DNA from: Mermis nigrescens
Lineage: Eukaryota > Nematoda > Enoplea > Mermithida > Mermithidae
Reading direction: 5' to 3'
NCBI GenBank assembly: GCA_036768485.1
Contig: JAVLUZ010000342.1
Coordinates: 582,911-646,910, forward strand
DNA length: 64,000 bases
This document shows, piece after piece, positions 24,111-35,040 of this stretch. The first letter of the stretch is position 1; every line of letters begins with the position of its first letter. The notes under the pieces are model-generated. The model was not told the DNA's origin. It made no database searches and was given only the letters and a program-made list of their open reading frames with translations. The position numbers and the translations under genes are program-made.

Positions 24111-24660
24111 TATAGTCTGTTTCATTTATCCAAGAGCTTTTTCAGTGAATGATTTCGACGGCTACAGTAATCCTATTTTTCTTATTTACTGTAGGTCGCT
24201 AGATCTCACTGTAGCTACGTAGCAAAGAAGGGTTTTGCAATTACATTTTTAGCGGCATAGTTAATTCTCGTCTTCCAGCAGATCAATCAACTTACAGATA
24301 AAATCACGTATTCAGCTAATCCTAAGTTAACATTTTAAACACAATAGACTAAGATGCTAAGAAACGCCGCGAACTTCCGCATGGCTCAGTGGTAGAACGT
24401 CCGCTTGTCGTCGAGGCAGCCCGGGTTCGATTCCAGCCGACAGCATTTTATTCAGCGCACTTACTGTAGCATGTCCAAGCGTTGATTAAATGCCTAAATT
24501 AAATTTATATGGACGGATTAGTGCATTTAAAATGGAAGAATTCCAGCCACTCGCCCTCACTGAGCTGATTTGCCCAATTACAGTAAATCGTCTTGTTTCG
24601 CTTACTGTAGCTCTTAAAAAATTGACTAAAAAGCTCTCGAATAAATGAAACAGACTAAAC
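24111..24660 (+). mobile_element. T-family TIR MITE carrying a tRNA-like sequence
   Basis: TAGTCTGTTTCATTTATCCA and its inverted partner ending 'aataaatgaaacagacta', with about 35-bp inverted repeats including AGAGCTTTTT. The total is about 550 bp, the same as the relative at 61483-62035. The tRNA-like segment lies in the middle on the plus strand. Confidence 0.85.
24375..24446 (+). tRNA. tRNA-like sequence inside a MITE (probably not a functional tRNA)
   Basis: A perfect A box TGGCTCAGTGG (24382-24392) and B box GGTTCGATTCC (24424-24434) stand at normal tRNA spacing, with a T-arm CCGGGTTCGATTCC. The anticodon arm folds poorly and the acceptor ends do not pair over seven bases. The diverged minus-strand copy at about 61700-61770 shows it travels with the transposon. 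Confidence 0.5.
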
Positions 24661-24704
24661 CTATTGTCCTGCTACCTAGCTATTTGAAATCGCATACTGA
24701 CATG

Positions 24705-24958
24705 CACACCTGGGCGTGGGGTTTGGGGGGTATACACCCCCCAGAAACCAAAATACTCCCCAGAAATCAAAATAACCCCCCAGAATTCAATTTTTGAAAA
24801 TTTTTTTCGTTTTTTTCGAAATTTTTTGATTTCAATGGATAGTGCTTGATGAGAAACGTCGAAAAATGGTGTTTTATCGCCATACCACCATTTTTGGCCA
24901 TTTTTTGACCTTCAAAAAATCTTGAACCCCCCCGGAATTTTCTTGCTGCCCACGTATG
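24705..24958 (+). mobile_element. M-family hAT MITE
   Basis: CACACCTGGGC to GCCCACGTATG, TSD CTGACATG / CTGACCTG (7 of 8). Confidence 0.88.
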
Positions 24959-25206
24959 CTGACCTGGCATTATAATATTTATGCACACATGTACGTACAT
25001 ATGTATTTATGTAGGTACATATGTAGGATTTTGCAATACGTAAGGCAAACCAACGACAATTAGAAATACCTACCATACAATTCAAACTACTTAGGCATAA
25101 AAGATAGCATAAGCAATCTCTTTCAAACAAAAAATAGCAACTGCGTATACATAGGTACTGTATATAACAGATAGCATTAGTATCATTCTTCAGAACATTG
25201 ATCACA

Positions 25207-25280
25207 ATTTCGCTGTGGCGCAGTGTGCGTGCGTGAGTTTACCAACGCGAAAGTTACGGGGTTCGAAACCCACGGATTTA
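25207..25280 (+). tRNA. tRNA-like / tRNA-derived SINE head
   Basis: A-box-like TGGCGCAGTG and a B box GGTTCGAAACC (25259-25269) in a T-arm with a CGGGG/CCC stem. Acceptor pairing is not evident. No clear SINE body or poly(A) tail was found, so it may be a relic. Confidence 0.4.
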
Positions 25281-25968
25281 TAGCTTTTTAAGAATTTTAA
25301 ATCTTGCAAAAAATTGGTTCCTAATGCACGTAGCATTGGCCAATATTGGCCTTTAACAAAAAATTCGGGGCCAACATTGGCCAATAATCAGTGCCGTGAA
25401 GATTCAAATGATATAGAGTGTGCTAATAGTAGTGACATGACTTTATTGATGATTCAGACAATGAAACACTGAACTAAATTTGTTTCTTGTGACATAAATA
25501 GTGATAAAACTTGATATGAAAAGGCGCACCTAACTTTGCGCTGGCCATTTACTACTGAATGGACAGTCGCTCATTTTTCTTTTCCTATGCCCACCCCAAG
25601 TATGTGTCATGCAATAATATTTTGCTTGTCTGACTCCCGAGCCAGCCCGGGCCGCCGGATTTTTCCAGCCCCGGTACCGCCCCGGCCAAAAAAGTCGCCC
25701 CGGTCGATCACTAGTCTTAACTATGAACGAAATAAATTTTTAATGTGAAAGATCTCCCTCTAAGTATAAAATTATATACAACTAACTACAGTAAGTACAG
25801 TAAGAAGGTTAATGCATGGTAATCATTATAACTTGCTGTTTAAGTTTTGAAAATTCTCCTGAATTCTCCTAGATTTTAAGGATTCCACTGAATTCTACTG
25901 CATGTTTACAACTTCTCCTCTCCTGAATTCAGGAGAATTCTCCTGCACCTGGCAACCCTGGGCGGCAT

Positions 25969-26417
25969 TCTCGTTTGATTATAACTTACAGTAAAACAAT
26001 AATCGTCATACTTAGCGCAAAGGCCTAACATGCTTTTTATAGTAAATTTAAGATACCTATATATAAGTGATATTCATGGACCTTATACATGAAATTTCGA
26101 AAATGACTTTGTTTCGAGGAACTTCTGTTGACCATAAACAACTTGCAGGTCGCAGGAAGTGCATTTGCATTTTCCTGCTACAGAATGATCGCTAACATCG
26201 GTCATGATCAGCTCACTGCAATAGTATATAGTTTATTCTTTAACCTAGTGCAGGGAATTTGACCCGATTTGTTCATCTCTCAACGGTCGAGCCGCTAAAA
26301 AATTCGGTATCGACTACGCCGAGCAAGAAAAAAATTGATGTTAATAAGAAAATTAGTTTTAAGAGTGATCCCATGCACTGGAAAAAATAGACTGTGAGCG
26401 ATTACCAATTTGTATAC
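25969..26417. other. No recognisable gene
   Basis: Flank of the nest. AT-rich, no open frame of note. Confidence 0.4.
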
Positions 26418-26588
26418 TATAGTCTGCTTTACATAAGTTCGCGCATAAATTCTAAGAATTTTCAATGACAGTAAGCCGAGGGTTACGATAATTATATAAA
26501 CAGATCAATGCTATAATCGCAATCTGTCAGCTTATTGTCGAATAAGTTTTTAAATTTATGACCGAAGTTATGTGAAACAGACTATAGT
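26418..26588. mobile_element. T-family TIR MITE (minimal)
   Basis: CTATAGTCTGCTTTACATAA at the left and 'ttatgtgaaacagactatag' inverted at the right, about 170 bp. Confidence 0.8.
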
Positions 26589-26819
26589 TACTCGGTCTAG
26601 ATTGTATATCACAGAATTTTATGAAAATTGGCCAAGTGTTACGCCCGAGCAGCAAAACATTGAAATTTTTTTTGGTCAATTTTAATTCATGTTACGCGAA
26701 ATTTTTTTACTTCGTAGAAAAATGAATGCTCTATATGTAGCAGCTACACAATTTAGAATGGATACCTACTTAGAAGTTGAACCTGTGAGGCTGATGTTAT
26801 ATTACCTCTGTAGATGGTG

Positions 26820-27125
26820 TATCTACACGCGTTTCGCGTTACGAAGCAAAACGTTTTTTACCGCTTCAATTTTGGCCCAATATTCGCCGAGTTGCGAATT
26901 TGTCGCTCTGCTGAAGAAAGGCGGATCTTTCGCCATCAGACCGCGACTCCGACCGTACAAAGCGCGGTGGCGATTTAGCCACTCAGCGCTGATTGGTCTT
27001 GCTAGCAAGTCACGTCGTACCCCGAGAGTTATGCAGCGTGAGCTATCCGGTGGATTTAATATACGTCCCCTTTTCTTATCATATATGTAAAACATAGGCG
27101 ACATGACCGTCAATCCGGGTAAGCC
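26820..27125 (+). promoter_or_regulatory. GC-richer promoter-like island with possible tiny first coding exon
   Basis: A CpG-bearing island (for example CGCGTTTCGCGTTACG, AAAGCGCGGTGGCG) stands out from its AT-rich surroundings. It has an inverted CCAAT box (GATTGGTC, about 26993), a TATA-like TTTAATATA (about 27055), an ATG at 27103, and a strong donor after 27118 (CCGG|GTAAGC). That would give a 16-nt coding exon ending in phase 1. Open frames of 133 aa (plus) and 117 aa (minus) also cross it but look like side effects of composition. No downstream exon was identified. Confidence 0.25.
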
Positions 27126-27390
27126 TGTCTTAAGATCGGAAAAAATCAATACTGTAAATAGACACCGTCTATCCAATTCTTATTGGTTAAAATTATTGTC
27201 ATAAGCATAATTTCGTTTCTGTTACACGACCCCTTAAATTCTTATTATTCTCTGGCCGTGACTTTCTTCCGTGTAGCTGCATTTAACTTGTACAGCTGTT
27301 TTATTCTTTGTCTCTTCGAACGACGTTTTTATTGTACTCTGTGAATATAAATTTCGCAAATTAGCTGCTAGAAGTGTATTATACTGCAGG

Positions 27391-27460
27391 CCACACATGG
27401 ACGTGGGGGAGGTTTGGGGGTGCACCCCCAGAAGTTGAAATACCCCCAGAAATCAATCAT
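27391..27460 (+). mobile_element. M-family MITE, 5' end fragment
   Basis: CACACATGGACGTGGGGG followed by 'gggggtgcacccccagaag'. The rest is missing. Confidence 0.6.
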
Positions 27461-27970
27461 AAAAATTATTTCATAATTTTTATGTAAGATGACTACCCGG
27501 TTGAGAGCTCTGCGTTGCTGTATTCATTGTTCATTGTGCTTCCAGAAACGTAATTATTTTCGTTATAGGTAATCTGGTGCGAAAACAAGTTTCAAACCCT
27601 TTCGCGATAACTATTATTTTTGTCAAAAATAGGTCAAATGACCTAGGGATAATTCTGGGCTTATTTAATTAACTGCTGCCTTAGGTATCTTGGGCGTAGC
27701 TGCCTAAATCTCCTAAGTACGGACAAATCTAGGCTCGAGGAGTTTTTGGGTCGTAAGTAAATTCAGGGTCAAGCGGCGGAATAAATGCGAATCGCCGTAG
27801 CAACCTGACCAGCGCTAAGGTTAGCCAGGTACTTAAATAAGCCGCGTAGGTACCTATTGTCTGTTGTTGTTTAGGTAGTTATTTTTGTGTTAGGTATCTC
27901 CTCGGGTGGCATGCTGTCCGTTTAGATACCTGTACATACTGCAATTACCCACTCGCCAACAGCCACTATA
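27461..27970. other. No recognisable gene
   Basis: Unique-looking sequence of mixed composition. No splice-flanked open frame was found. Confidence 0.35.
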
Positions 27971-27978
27971 CTTACACC

Positions 27979-28238
27979 CACACCTGGGCGTGGGGGTTTA
28001 GGGGGTATGCACCCCCCACCCCTGAAACCAAAATACTCCCCCAGAAACCAAAATACTCCCCCCAGAATTCAATTTTTGAAAATTTTTTCCGGTTTTTTCG
28101 CAATTCTTTTGATGTCAATGGTTGTTTGATGAGAAACGTCGAAAAATGGTGTTTTCATCGCCATACCACCATTTTAAAGCAATTTTTTGACCTTCAAAAA
28201 ATCATGCACCCCCAGAATTTTCTTGCTGCCCACGTACG
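27979..28238 (+). mobile_element. M-family hAT MITE
   Basis: CACACCTGGGC to GCCCACGTACG, TSD CTTACACC / CTTACATC (7 of 8). Confidence 0.88.
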
Positions 28239-28246
28239 CTTACATC

Positions 28247-29590
28247 TCTCAATATTATTGAATGTTTGTGCATAAAGCGAGCAAGAGCCCAAGTATCCTG
28301 GACCATTGATTTATTAAATTCATTTTCATACTTGGGCAGTGGTTGAAAATTCAAAAATCGAGAATGATCAGGTGCTTATATTAAAAAATGAAAACAAAAG
28401 ATATCTAATCGACCCAATTGGAAGCTTAGCATACTGAGCGGCAAAGCATAAGGAATGCTATACAGAAAATACAAGGTAAGATCAACATTTAATAAATTAT
28501 GAAACTAACTATTAACATATTTTGAAGATTGCATTGACTTGCTGGCGATATATTCTGAGGAGCTAAAGAGAGAAAACTATGAATTACATTCAACGTTATC
28601 CGAGATTGCGAGCAATCGTATGAATTGAAAAGTATTTGTAATTTTGCCCTTCAGTATTTTTTTGTTGCTTATAAAACATTCACTACTTGAATCGCCATCA
28701 ATAATTGATTTGACTGCATGCTCTTCTGCGAATATTGATGTGGTCATTGATTTGATCATAAATCGCTTGAAAGATAAAGTATATGATAAGATCTTGAATT
28801 TTGATTAAATTAATTTACCTCATAATTGAAGTACATAGGTAAGTAGGTATCTATAATATTAATTTAGAGTTGTGTGTGTGTGTGTGTCTGTGAGGCAAAA
28901 AAGTTTTTACTGGATAATTTTGTGATACTCACATTTTCACTCAATTGGTATTCTCGGGCGCTAATTACAATGTTTTGATTAAAGTGGCTCGATCGGTTTC
29001 CTGAAACCCGGAAACTACGGATTTATGTAAAAGGTTTTGGTAGCTCTAGCCGCTTATGCAATTGCCGCAGGCTATAATTTTAAAGCCACCCCAGATCAAC
29101 TTTTTATGCGCTATCGACTGGTGTAAACCACTTTACACTACAGTGTAAACTGATGTAAGGTTTTAAGAAAAACGTGATTTACAAGTGTATTTTATCAAAT
29201 ATCTCAAATCGCAGCGAATAAATTTTTTTAAAGTTTTAAGCAATTCTTGGATATCTTATGATTGATCTTACTGTAGAATTTAAAGAAAATTTACGGATTG
29301 GTTTCTGAGATACGGGAGCCCAAAGGTACCCTATGCATAGCGTACAATTTAGGTTTTTGTCTTTTTGCAGAAGCACAGATTGACTGTTGCTTCCTAAATT
29401 TGGCCCCTGGGGTTTCTGGGACCGCTGATTCCATATTCGCTACTTTAAATATACGATCTGGAATCATAAAACATGTATGAGACGGGCTGAAAGGAAATCA
29501 CGTACGGGTACTTAGAAACATGATTAATCACTGATAAAGAGCTTGCACCAAGTCAAAATTTTAGACTTTGTAAACCAGCGCACATGAAAT
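28247..29590. other. No recognisable gene
   Basis: AT-rich. A short (GT)n tract lies at about 28872-28886, and a small palindromic motif 'ccactttacactacagtgtaaact' region at about 29130-29152. Short frames carry no motif. Confidence 0.4.
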
Positions 29591-29601
29591 TTAATGCGAA
29601 G

Positions 29602-29664
29602 CAACCGAAAGCAGCAAACATGCGGCTTTCGAAAGAAAGCAGCAAACATGCGGCTTTCGAAATT
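29602..29664. repeat. Two direct copies of a roughly 34-bp unit
   Basis: 'gcagcaaacatgcggctttcga' occurs twice back to back. Confidence 0.85.
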
Positions 29665-29764
29665 ACAAATCCAAATGTTTTTGCTGCTAGCGGCTAATTT
29701 AATATGCAACTTTTTGCATTTGTTTACTATGAGGGCAAAGTTGAACATTGTACAAAGTTGAACC

Positions 29765-29990
29765 CGACGCTATAAGATAGGACGTGATACAACATACTCA
29801 ATGCTATACAATAGGACGTGATGTAACATACCCCATGCTATACAATGGGACGTAATATAACATGCCCCATGCTATAAGATAGGACGTGATATAACATACC
29901 TAGTGTTACAGGATAGGACGTGATATAACATACCCCATGCTACAAGATAGGACGTGATATATCATACCCAGCGCTATACATATCCTGTGC
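29765..29990. repeat. Minisatellite of about 38-40-bp units
   Basis: About six units built on 'taggacgtgatataacat' followed by 'accccatgctataaga'. Confidence 0.9.
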
Positions 29991-30002
29991 TGTAAGATTG
30001 GT

Positions 30003-30470
30003 GTCCCAAAACATCAAAAATATAGTTTGCACCAAAAAAATCTTCAAACATCCCAAAACATCAAATAAATGGTTTTGACCAAACAAAATTTTTAAACACC
30101 CCAAAACATCAAAAATATGGTTTTGACCAAAAAAAAATTTTAAACCTCAAAAACATCAAAAGTATGGTTTTGGACCAAAAATGTTTTTTTAATATTCCAA
30201 AACGTTAAAAGTATGGTTATGATCAAACAAAATTTTCAATTATCCCAAACCATCTAATGGTATAATTTCCAGAACATACCAGAACATCAAAAATATGATT
30301 TAGGATAAAGAATTCCCAGAACCACTCTATAACGTCAGAAATATGGATTTAATCAAAGAAATGGTTGACAAAAGACAGTTTTAAAAAACTTAAAAAATAC
30401 AATATGTTTTTACCAACAATTTTTTTAGAAATATCCCAAAAACATCAAAAGTCCCGAAAAATAAAAAAGT
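30003..30470. repeat. Degenerate minisatellite of about 55-60-bp units
   Basis: Repeated 'ccaaaacatcaaaaatatgg' and 'ttttgaccaaa...ttttaaac'. Units become more diverged to the right. The frame at 30365-30604 starts inside it. Confidence 0.75.
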
Positions 30471-30604
30471 ACAAGAGTCATCTCAATCCCATACAGCTGT
30501 CAGGCCAAAGTTCAGCCAGGGCAACGCCGGAAAGCTCAGCTAGATATAAAAAATATAAAAACCACTCAGCGATCCATTGCAGAGTCATTCAATTTTTATA
30601 CTAA

Positions 30605-33329
30605 TTACTGGTTAAGGTATTATTTGTTTACAAACACTCTAGCAGATGGGGCAGCGAAGCGCCCCATTTGCTAGTTGTTAATTAAGTTGCAGTTGATTAT
30701 GAAGCAAGGGAAGATATAATTTTCAAGTGCTATATGTTAAAATTATCAACTTTACTCGTAATTATATTCTTGAATATGTACATACCTGCCCGCCTACTAT
30801 TGCTTTAGTCATAGTTGTTTAAATAATTAACTTTGTTTGACTATATTGTTAATGATTATTAAATTAAAATATTATATAGGTACCATCAAGTTTATATAAT
30901 TTTCAGTCTTTAACTTAATTATTTTTACATGAAACCAGCATTCTCTGCAATTGTATTGAATTGATACACATTTACTTTACACCATCATTTTGCTTCAAAA
31001 AACATTCTATGACTGAGGACGAAATTGTGCGAAAGAGACAAGATATTAAGGAAGTAGTTTTGTTAGTACTTATCAGTGTTGCCAACTTTGCTGAAAAACC
31101 AGCAAAAATCTAGGGTCGTTTATTGAAACAATGTTTGCTTCCGTCAGTTTCCAGTTTTTGAGTATATCCTAAGACCCACCTAATGCTTAGCATGATTTGC
31201 ACTCTATATGTGGGTACTTTATTTAGTGCTAAATATACCTGTTATTATGAAAACTGACTAGTTATATGCCAATCTAAACAATCTGATTCGCGGGCACCAT
31301 TGACATCTAAAGTACTCGCCGCCGCCGCCCTTTGGCTCCTGCTGTCTCCTCCTTCACCGTCATGAAAAAACATAATTGAAAATATTAGAAATACCATTGT
31401 TGACAACTCACGCCATTATTCAGCGAAATGGCTATTTTTGAGACTAACTTGAGAACTGTTACTTGATGGATTTCAATAAAAAAGGTGCTTTACGTAAATA
31501 ATTTTAAAATGAAATTATTTTACATAAAAAAGGTGTGCTAGCTTCTGTCTATAGTATGCTATGCTCTAAAAACTGCCTCATGTTCTGAATTCTTTTAGTT
31601 TATTCAGAAAAGTTCAAAAACTTCAAAATTATTCATTGTACAATGAAAACGGCGTGAACTATAATAAAATGACTATTTTAAAAACAAAAACATTACTAAC
31701 AATCTGAATGATTCGTCCTAAAAGCATAATTTTAGTAATAATTCCACACTTAAAATTAAATAAAGCAAAGTACTTTTCTTACTAACGAATTAGTTGCTGC
31801 CATCTGCAAAATATAAAGAATAAGTAAAGCGTTTTTCATAACATGAATGCATATTTTATCTAACCATTAGTGCCAGAACCGCTTGCTAACAACAAAAACA
31901 CAGCAAGTCTCTTTTATCAATAAGCCATGTAGATTTAATTTACTTACTAATTTATCGTACAAAGCCAGCTATAAATAAAATTTTTTTGTCGATTTAGGCG
32001 CATTTTTTAGAGTAAAAAGTAATTTTGTGACTAACCAAATGTACAAGATCTTCAGATGACAAATTCGTATATTTTGATTGCTATCAAAATCAATAGAATA
32101 ATAAGTCAAAATTTGTTTACGTCAATAACAACCAACACTGGCTCCTTGCCATCACCGCCTATTTCGCCACCACGATTTTAATCTCATTGGATAATTCAAA
32201 AGCACGTGTAATTTTATCATAACCTGCTCAAATCTTAGGCCGCAACCATTTTCGCAACCCTCACCAACACCACCATCTCCAACATGTAGGACACCCCATC
32301 TTCGCCAACCTCACCGCCACCCTCGCCACTATCACTGCCTGCCACTATTGCCACCATCACAGCCACCATTCTTGTGCAATATGATCAGCACCGATGGCCC
32401 CTTAAATCTAATAATTTTTTGATCATTTAAATTTTCGAGCGTTTTTTCCTTGAAAATAATTAAAATAATGAGTACTACCTACGTACAATGAAAAACTTTA
32501 GAGCATATATTTTTATAGATGCCGACTGTCCTGGATTTCCGATTTGATTTATCAATTTACGAGGATCCAATTCAGCCACCGAAGGCTCCAGCGCATCACA
32601 ACCTTGAAAAACAAATTTTCATCACTCATTACTAAATAAAATACTTGATTATGTTGAGTTTCAAAAACTTATATTATAATTACACGGACTCTATTGTATC
32701 GACTATTTCCCTAATATGTAGATTGCTAATGCGTAAAATTAATGAGTAAAGCATAAAAACAATAAAACCAACAGTCAAAATTACACCAGAATAAACTAGT
32801 GCTACAAATAAAATAGAAATACTATAGTAAGCATAGATATTTATTTGAAGCTTTAAATTATAGTATTACTAAAAAAGTTCGTTTTAATGATCATATAAAC
32901 TTAAAATAGATATATTATTAGTTATTTTCAAATTAGTCACGAACGTGTCAAAATTGCATCAAAAGCAGAGTAGTGCTAAGAAATCAATAATAAAAATGTG
33001 GCTATTTTATTTATTTACAAGTATCACTTTATTATTTAGCAGAGCAATAAATTGACGATCGAAAATTATAGCATTACAAAAAAAATTAATTTTGCTAATT
33101 TTTCATGAATTTAATAAAATACTCAAATCATTATCCTTTGTATAATCTGAAGTCATCGATATGAAAAAAGGTCCAAAAAAAGATTTTTAGAGAAAAAATG
33201 GGAAAATAAATAAAAAAATCAATAAATACATATATAAATAAATAAAAATAAATAAAAGGGAATAAACAAATAATAAGGAAGTAAAACATGCTATTAGTAC
33301 AAAAGAAATAAAAAGATGCGTAGTAAGAT
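30605..33329. other. Long AT-rich stretch without a gene
   Basis: Contains a small hairpin (GGGGCAGCGAAGCGCCCC, about 30649), a (CCG)n-like patch (about 31318-31332) and an impure CCACCATC-type repeat at about 32140-32385. There are (AAAT)n tracts around 33200. No exon or RNA signal was found. Confidence 0.45.
32140..32385. repeat. Cryptic CCA/CCATCA-rich simple repeat
   Basis: Many variants of GCCACCATC, TCGCCAACC and TCACCGCCACC within otherwise AT-rich DNA. Confidence 0.6.
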
Positions 33330-33920
33330 CAGTGGCGGATCTGGAATATTCCTAAGGGGGATGGTATCCAAACTTTTACAAAAACAGTCAAAAATAAGTC
33401 ATAAACCTTGTCCTACACGCGCGAAATAGCGTTTTACGTTGTATAATTTTACTTAAAATCACTTTTGACGCAATTTTTTTAGAACTTCTGAAATTTTTGA
33501 CAATTTTGTGCGGAAAAATCAATTAAAGTTCTTAGGCTTTTACGAAAATCTGGTGCGAGGCGATAGAAAATTTGTGAAATTTAGGCGGATAGACGTTTAA
33601 AAGCTTGATTTTCTGTTTTGACGCGAAAGGTCGAAAAATTCTGTTCGAAATAGAAGAAAACTGCGCTAGAATAGCTTTTACAGCTGTTGAAATTGTTTTG
33701 AAACCTAATCAATGAGCGATAATGGCTTCTAGGTCGCCAAGAAAGTAGATGAATGTTATTAATCGGCATAGTCCGTCGCAGCGCAAAAAAAATTTGAAAA
33801 ATTATGATCACTGACGATCAAATTTCATTGCAAATTACATATTCAATTTTTATCTCGCCAAATATTTTTGACCAATGGGAGGGCGGCCGCCCCCGCCCTT
33901 CCCCCTATAATCTGCCCCTG
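33330..33920 (+). mobile_element. Long N-family hAT element (0.6 kb)
   Basis: CAGTGGCGGATCTGG to CTATAATCTGCCCCTG, flanks AGTAAGAT / AGTACGAC (6 of 8). Same length class as the copy in element A. Confidence 0.8.
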
Positions 33921-34325
33921 AGTACGACGTAAGCAGTAGCATACGGACAACTGGCGGAAATCGATGTGACGACGAGAATTTTTATGCTAGCAGTATTGCT
34001 CGGTTCGGTCAGGTCGGTGGATAGAATTTCTGGAAATGATAGGTCAAGTAAATTTCTTTTTTTCGTTGTTTTCGTACTGATAGCATGCTGCACATACGTC
34101 TCTGTCTTCTTTTTATCTATTTATTAACTTATTATTATTATTATTATTATTAATATTTTAATTCTGTTTATTACTTTGTTTATTCATTTGTTTATTTGTT
34201 TGTTTTTTACTTTCTCATTTTTTACGTATTGATGCCTTCCTATTATTATAGAAAATATTGCACATTGAAAGCAAAAGAGCGGCTCAAGATAGGAGCGGAC
34301 ATACTCGTGAGAGGTAGGTCGGGAT

Positions 34326-34486
34326 CACACGTGGCCGTGGGGTGGGGGTTTGGGGGTTGCACACCCTCTTTATAAGTTTAAAACCTCGCGCGAATTACTG
34401 TAGACCCACAGAATTTTAAGTTTAGTAACGTTTTTGTCGATTTCCGACGATTTCAACCCCCAGAATTTTCTTGCAGCCCAAATATA
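34326..34486 (+). mobile_element. M-subfamily-2 MITE
   Basis: CACACGTGGCCGTGG to GCAGCCCAAATATAG with the interior 'gaattactgtagacccacag'. The same insertion is present in repeat copy 2 (about 62442-62612), so it predates that duplication. Confidence 0.7.
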
Positions 34487-34494
34487 GTTAGGAC

Positions 34495-34775
34495 CACACC
34501 TAGCATGGTAGATGAGGGGGCATGTACACCCCTCCGAGAAACCAAAATACCACCCACCCCCCATAGAAACCAAAATACCACCCCCTCAAAATTCAAATTT
34601 TGAAATTTTTTCTGTTTTTTTTCGCAATTTTTTGTGGCCAATGGATTGTGCTCGATGAAAAACATTAAAAAATTGTGTTTTTTCGCCGTACCACCATTTT
34701 TAAGGCCATTTTTGGACCTTTGAAAAATGTTGCACACCCCACCCCTTCCCAGAATTTTAGTGCCACCCACCAATG
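34495..34775 (+). mobile_element. M-family hAT MITE, TSD GTTAGGAC
   Basis: CACACCTAGCATGG to GCCACCCACCAATG, perfect 8-bp TSD GTTAGGAC at 34487-34494 and 34776-34783. Copy 2 of the host repeat has the unoccupied site ('tatttaggacgtg', about 62608). Confidence 0.92.
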
Positions 34776-35040
34776 GTTAGGACGTGTATACTTCCTTCAG
34801 AATGTAAAATGGGAAATTTTCTGGGGCAAAATTAGATATGTATGTAGATAAAATAAGATAAGATAGAAAAAATAAGGTAGATAAGGTAAAAATGGAGATA
34901 CATACTAAAAAAACTGTATTATGACCCGCAAAGTTGACATACTCGTGTCAATCAACTATACACACGTGTTTAGAAAAGCAGCCCAACTACACTTTACACA
35001 AACCTGCACTCAAGTGAAATTCTCGCAATAAAATATTTTT

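Larger units (their letters stand above)
23603..25395. mobile_element. 1.8-kb element with about 75-bp inverted repeats
   Basis: Left arm begins GGCACTGATTATTGGCCAAT; right arm is its reverse complement ending ATTGGCCAATAATCAGTGCC. Both continue through 'ggccccgaattttt' and a second 'caatattggccaat' block. Flanks GCAAAGATT / GTGAAGATT (7 of 9) suggest a long TSD. It contains two TIR MITEs, an M MITE and a tRNA-like sequence. Confidence 0.8.
20459..25713. mobile_element. hAT element C, TSD GTCTTAAC
   Basis: TAGTGATCGACC at 20459 and GGTCGATCACTA at 25713, with a perfect 8-bp TSD GTCTTAAC at 20451-20458 and 25714-25721. Subterminal CCCCGG / CCGGGG blocks flank both ends. It is 5.26 kb because of insertions. 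The interior shares segments with element B (21009-21065 versus 16699-16755, plus the F and R repeats). No transposase frame. Confidence 0.92.
18807..25960. mobile_element. hAT element E, outermost shell of a nest, TSD GGCGGCAT
   Basis: CAGTGTTGCCAGGT at 18807 and ACCTGGCAACCCTG at 25960, with a perfect 8-bp TSD GGCGGCAT at 18799-18806 and 25961-25968. Both inner edges carry repeated ATTCTCCTG / CAGGAGAAT words. Its own sequence is only about 18807-19637 plus 25722-25960; the rest is inserted elements D and C. Confidence 0.9.
33922..35040. repeat. Dispersed 1-kb repeat, copy 1
   Basis: 'tacgacgtaagcagtagcat' opens it. 'atgtgacgacga', an ATT microsatellite (34127-34155), 'ttgcacattgaa', 'gcggacatactcg' and 'atgacccgcaaagttgacat' follow. 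All recur in order at 62036-62940. Copy 1 additionally holds the M MITE at 34495-34775. Confidence 0.8.

Noticed and set aside
24375..24446. Functional tRNA gene
   Set aside because: A and B boxes are perfect, but the anticodon and acceptor stems pair badly and the sequence is part of a repeated MITE.
26823..27176. 117-aa minus-strand and 133-aa plus-strand ORFs as genes
   Set aside because: Both frames are open over the same GC-rich patch, as expected from low stop-codon density; neither shows a family motif.
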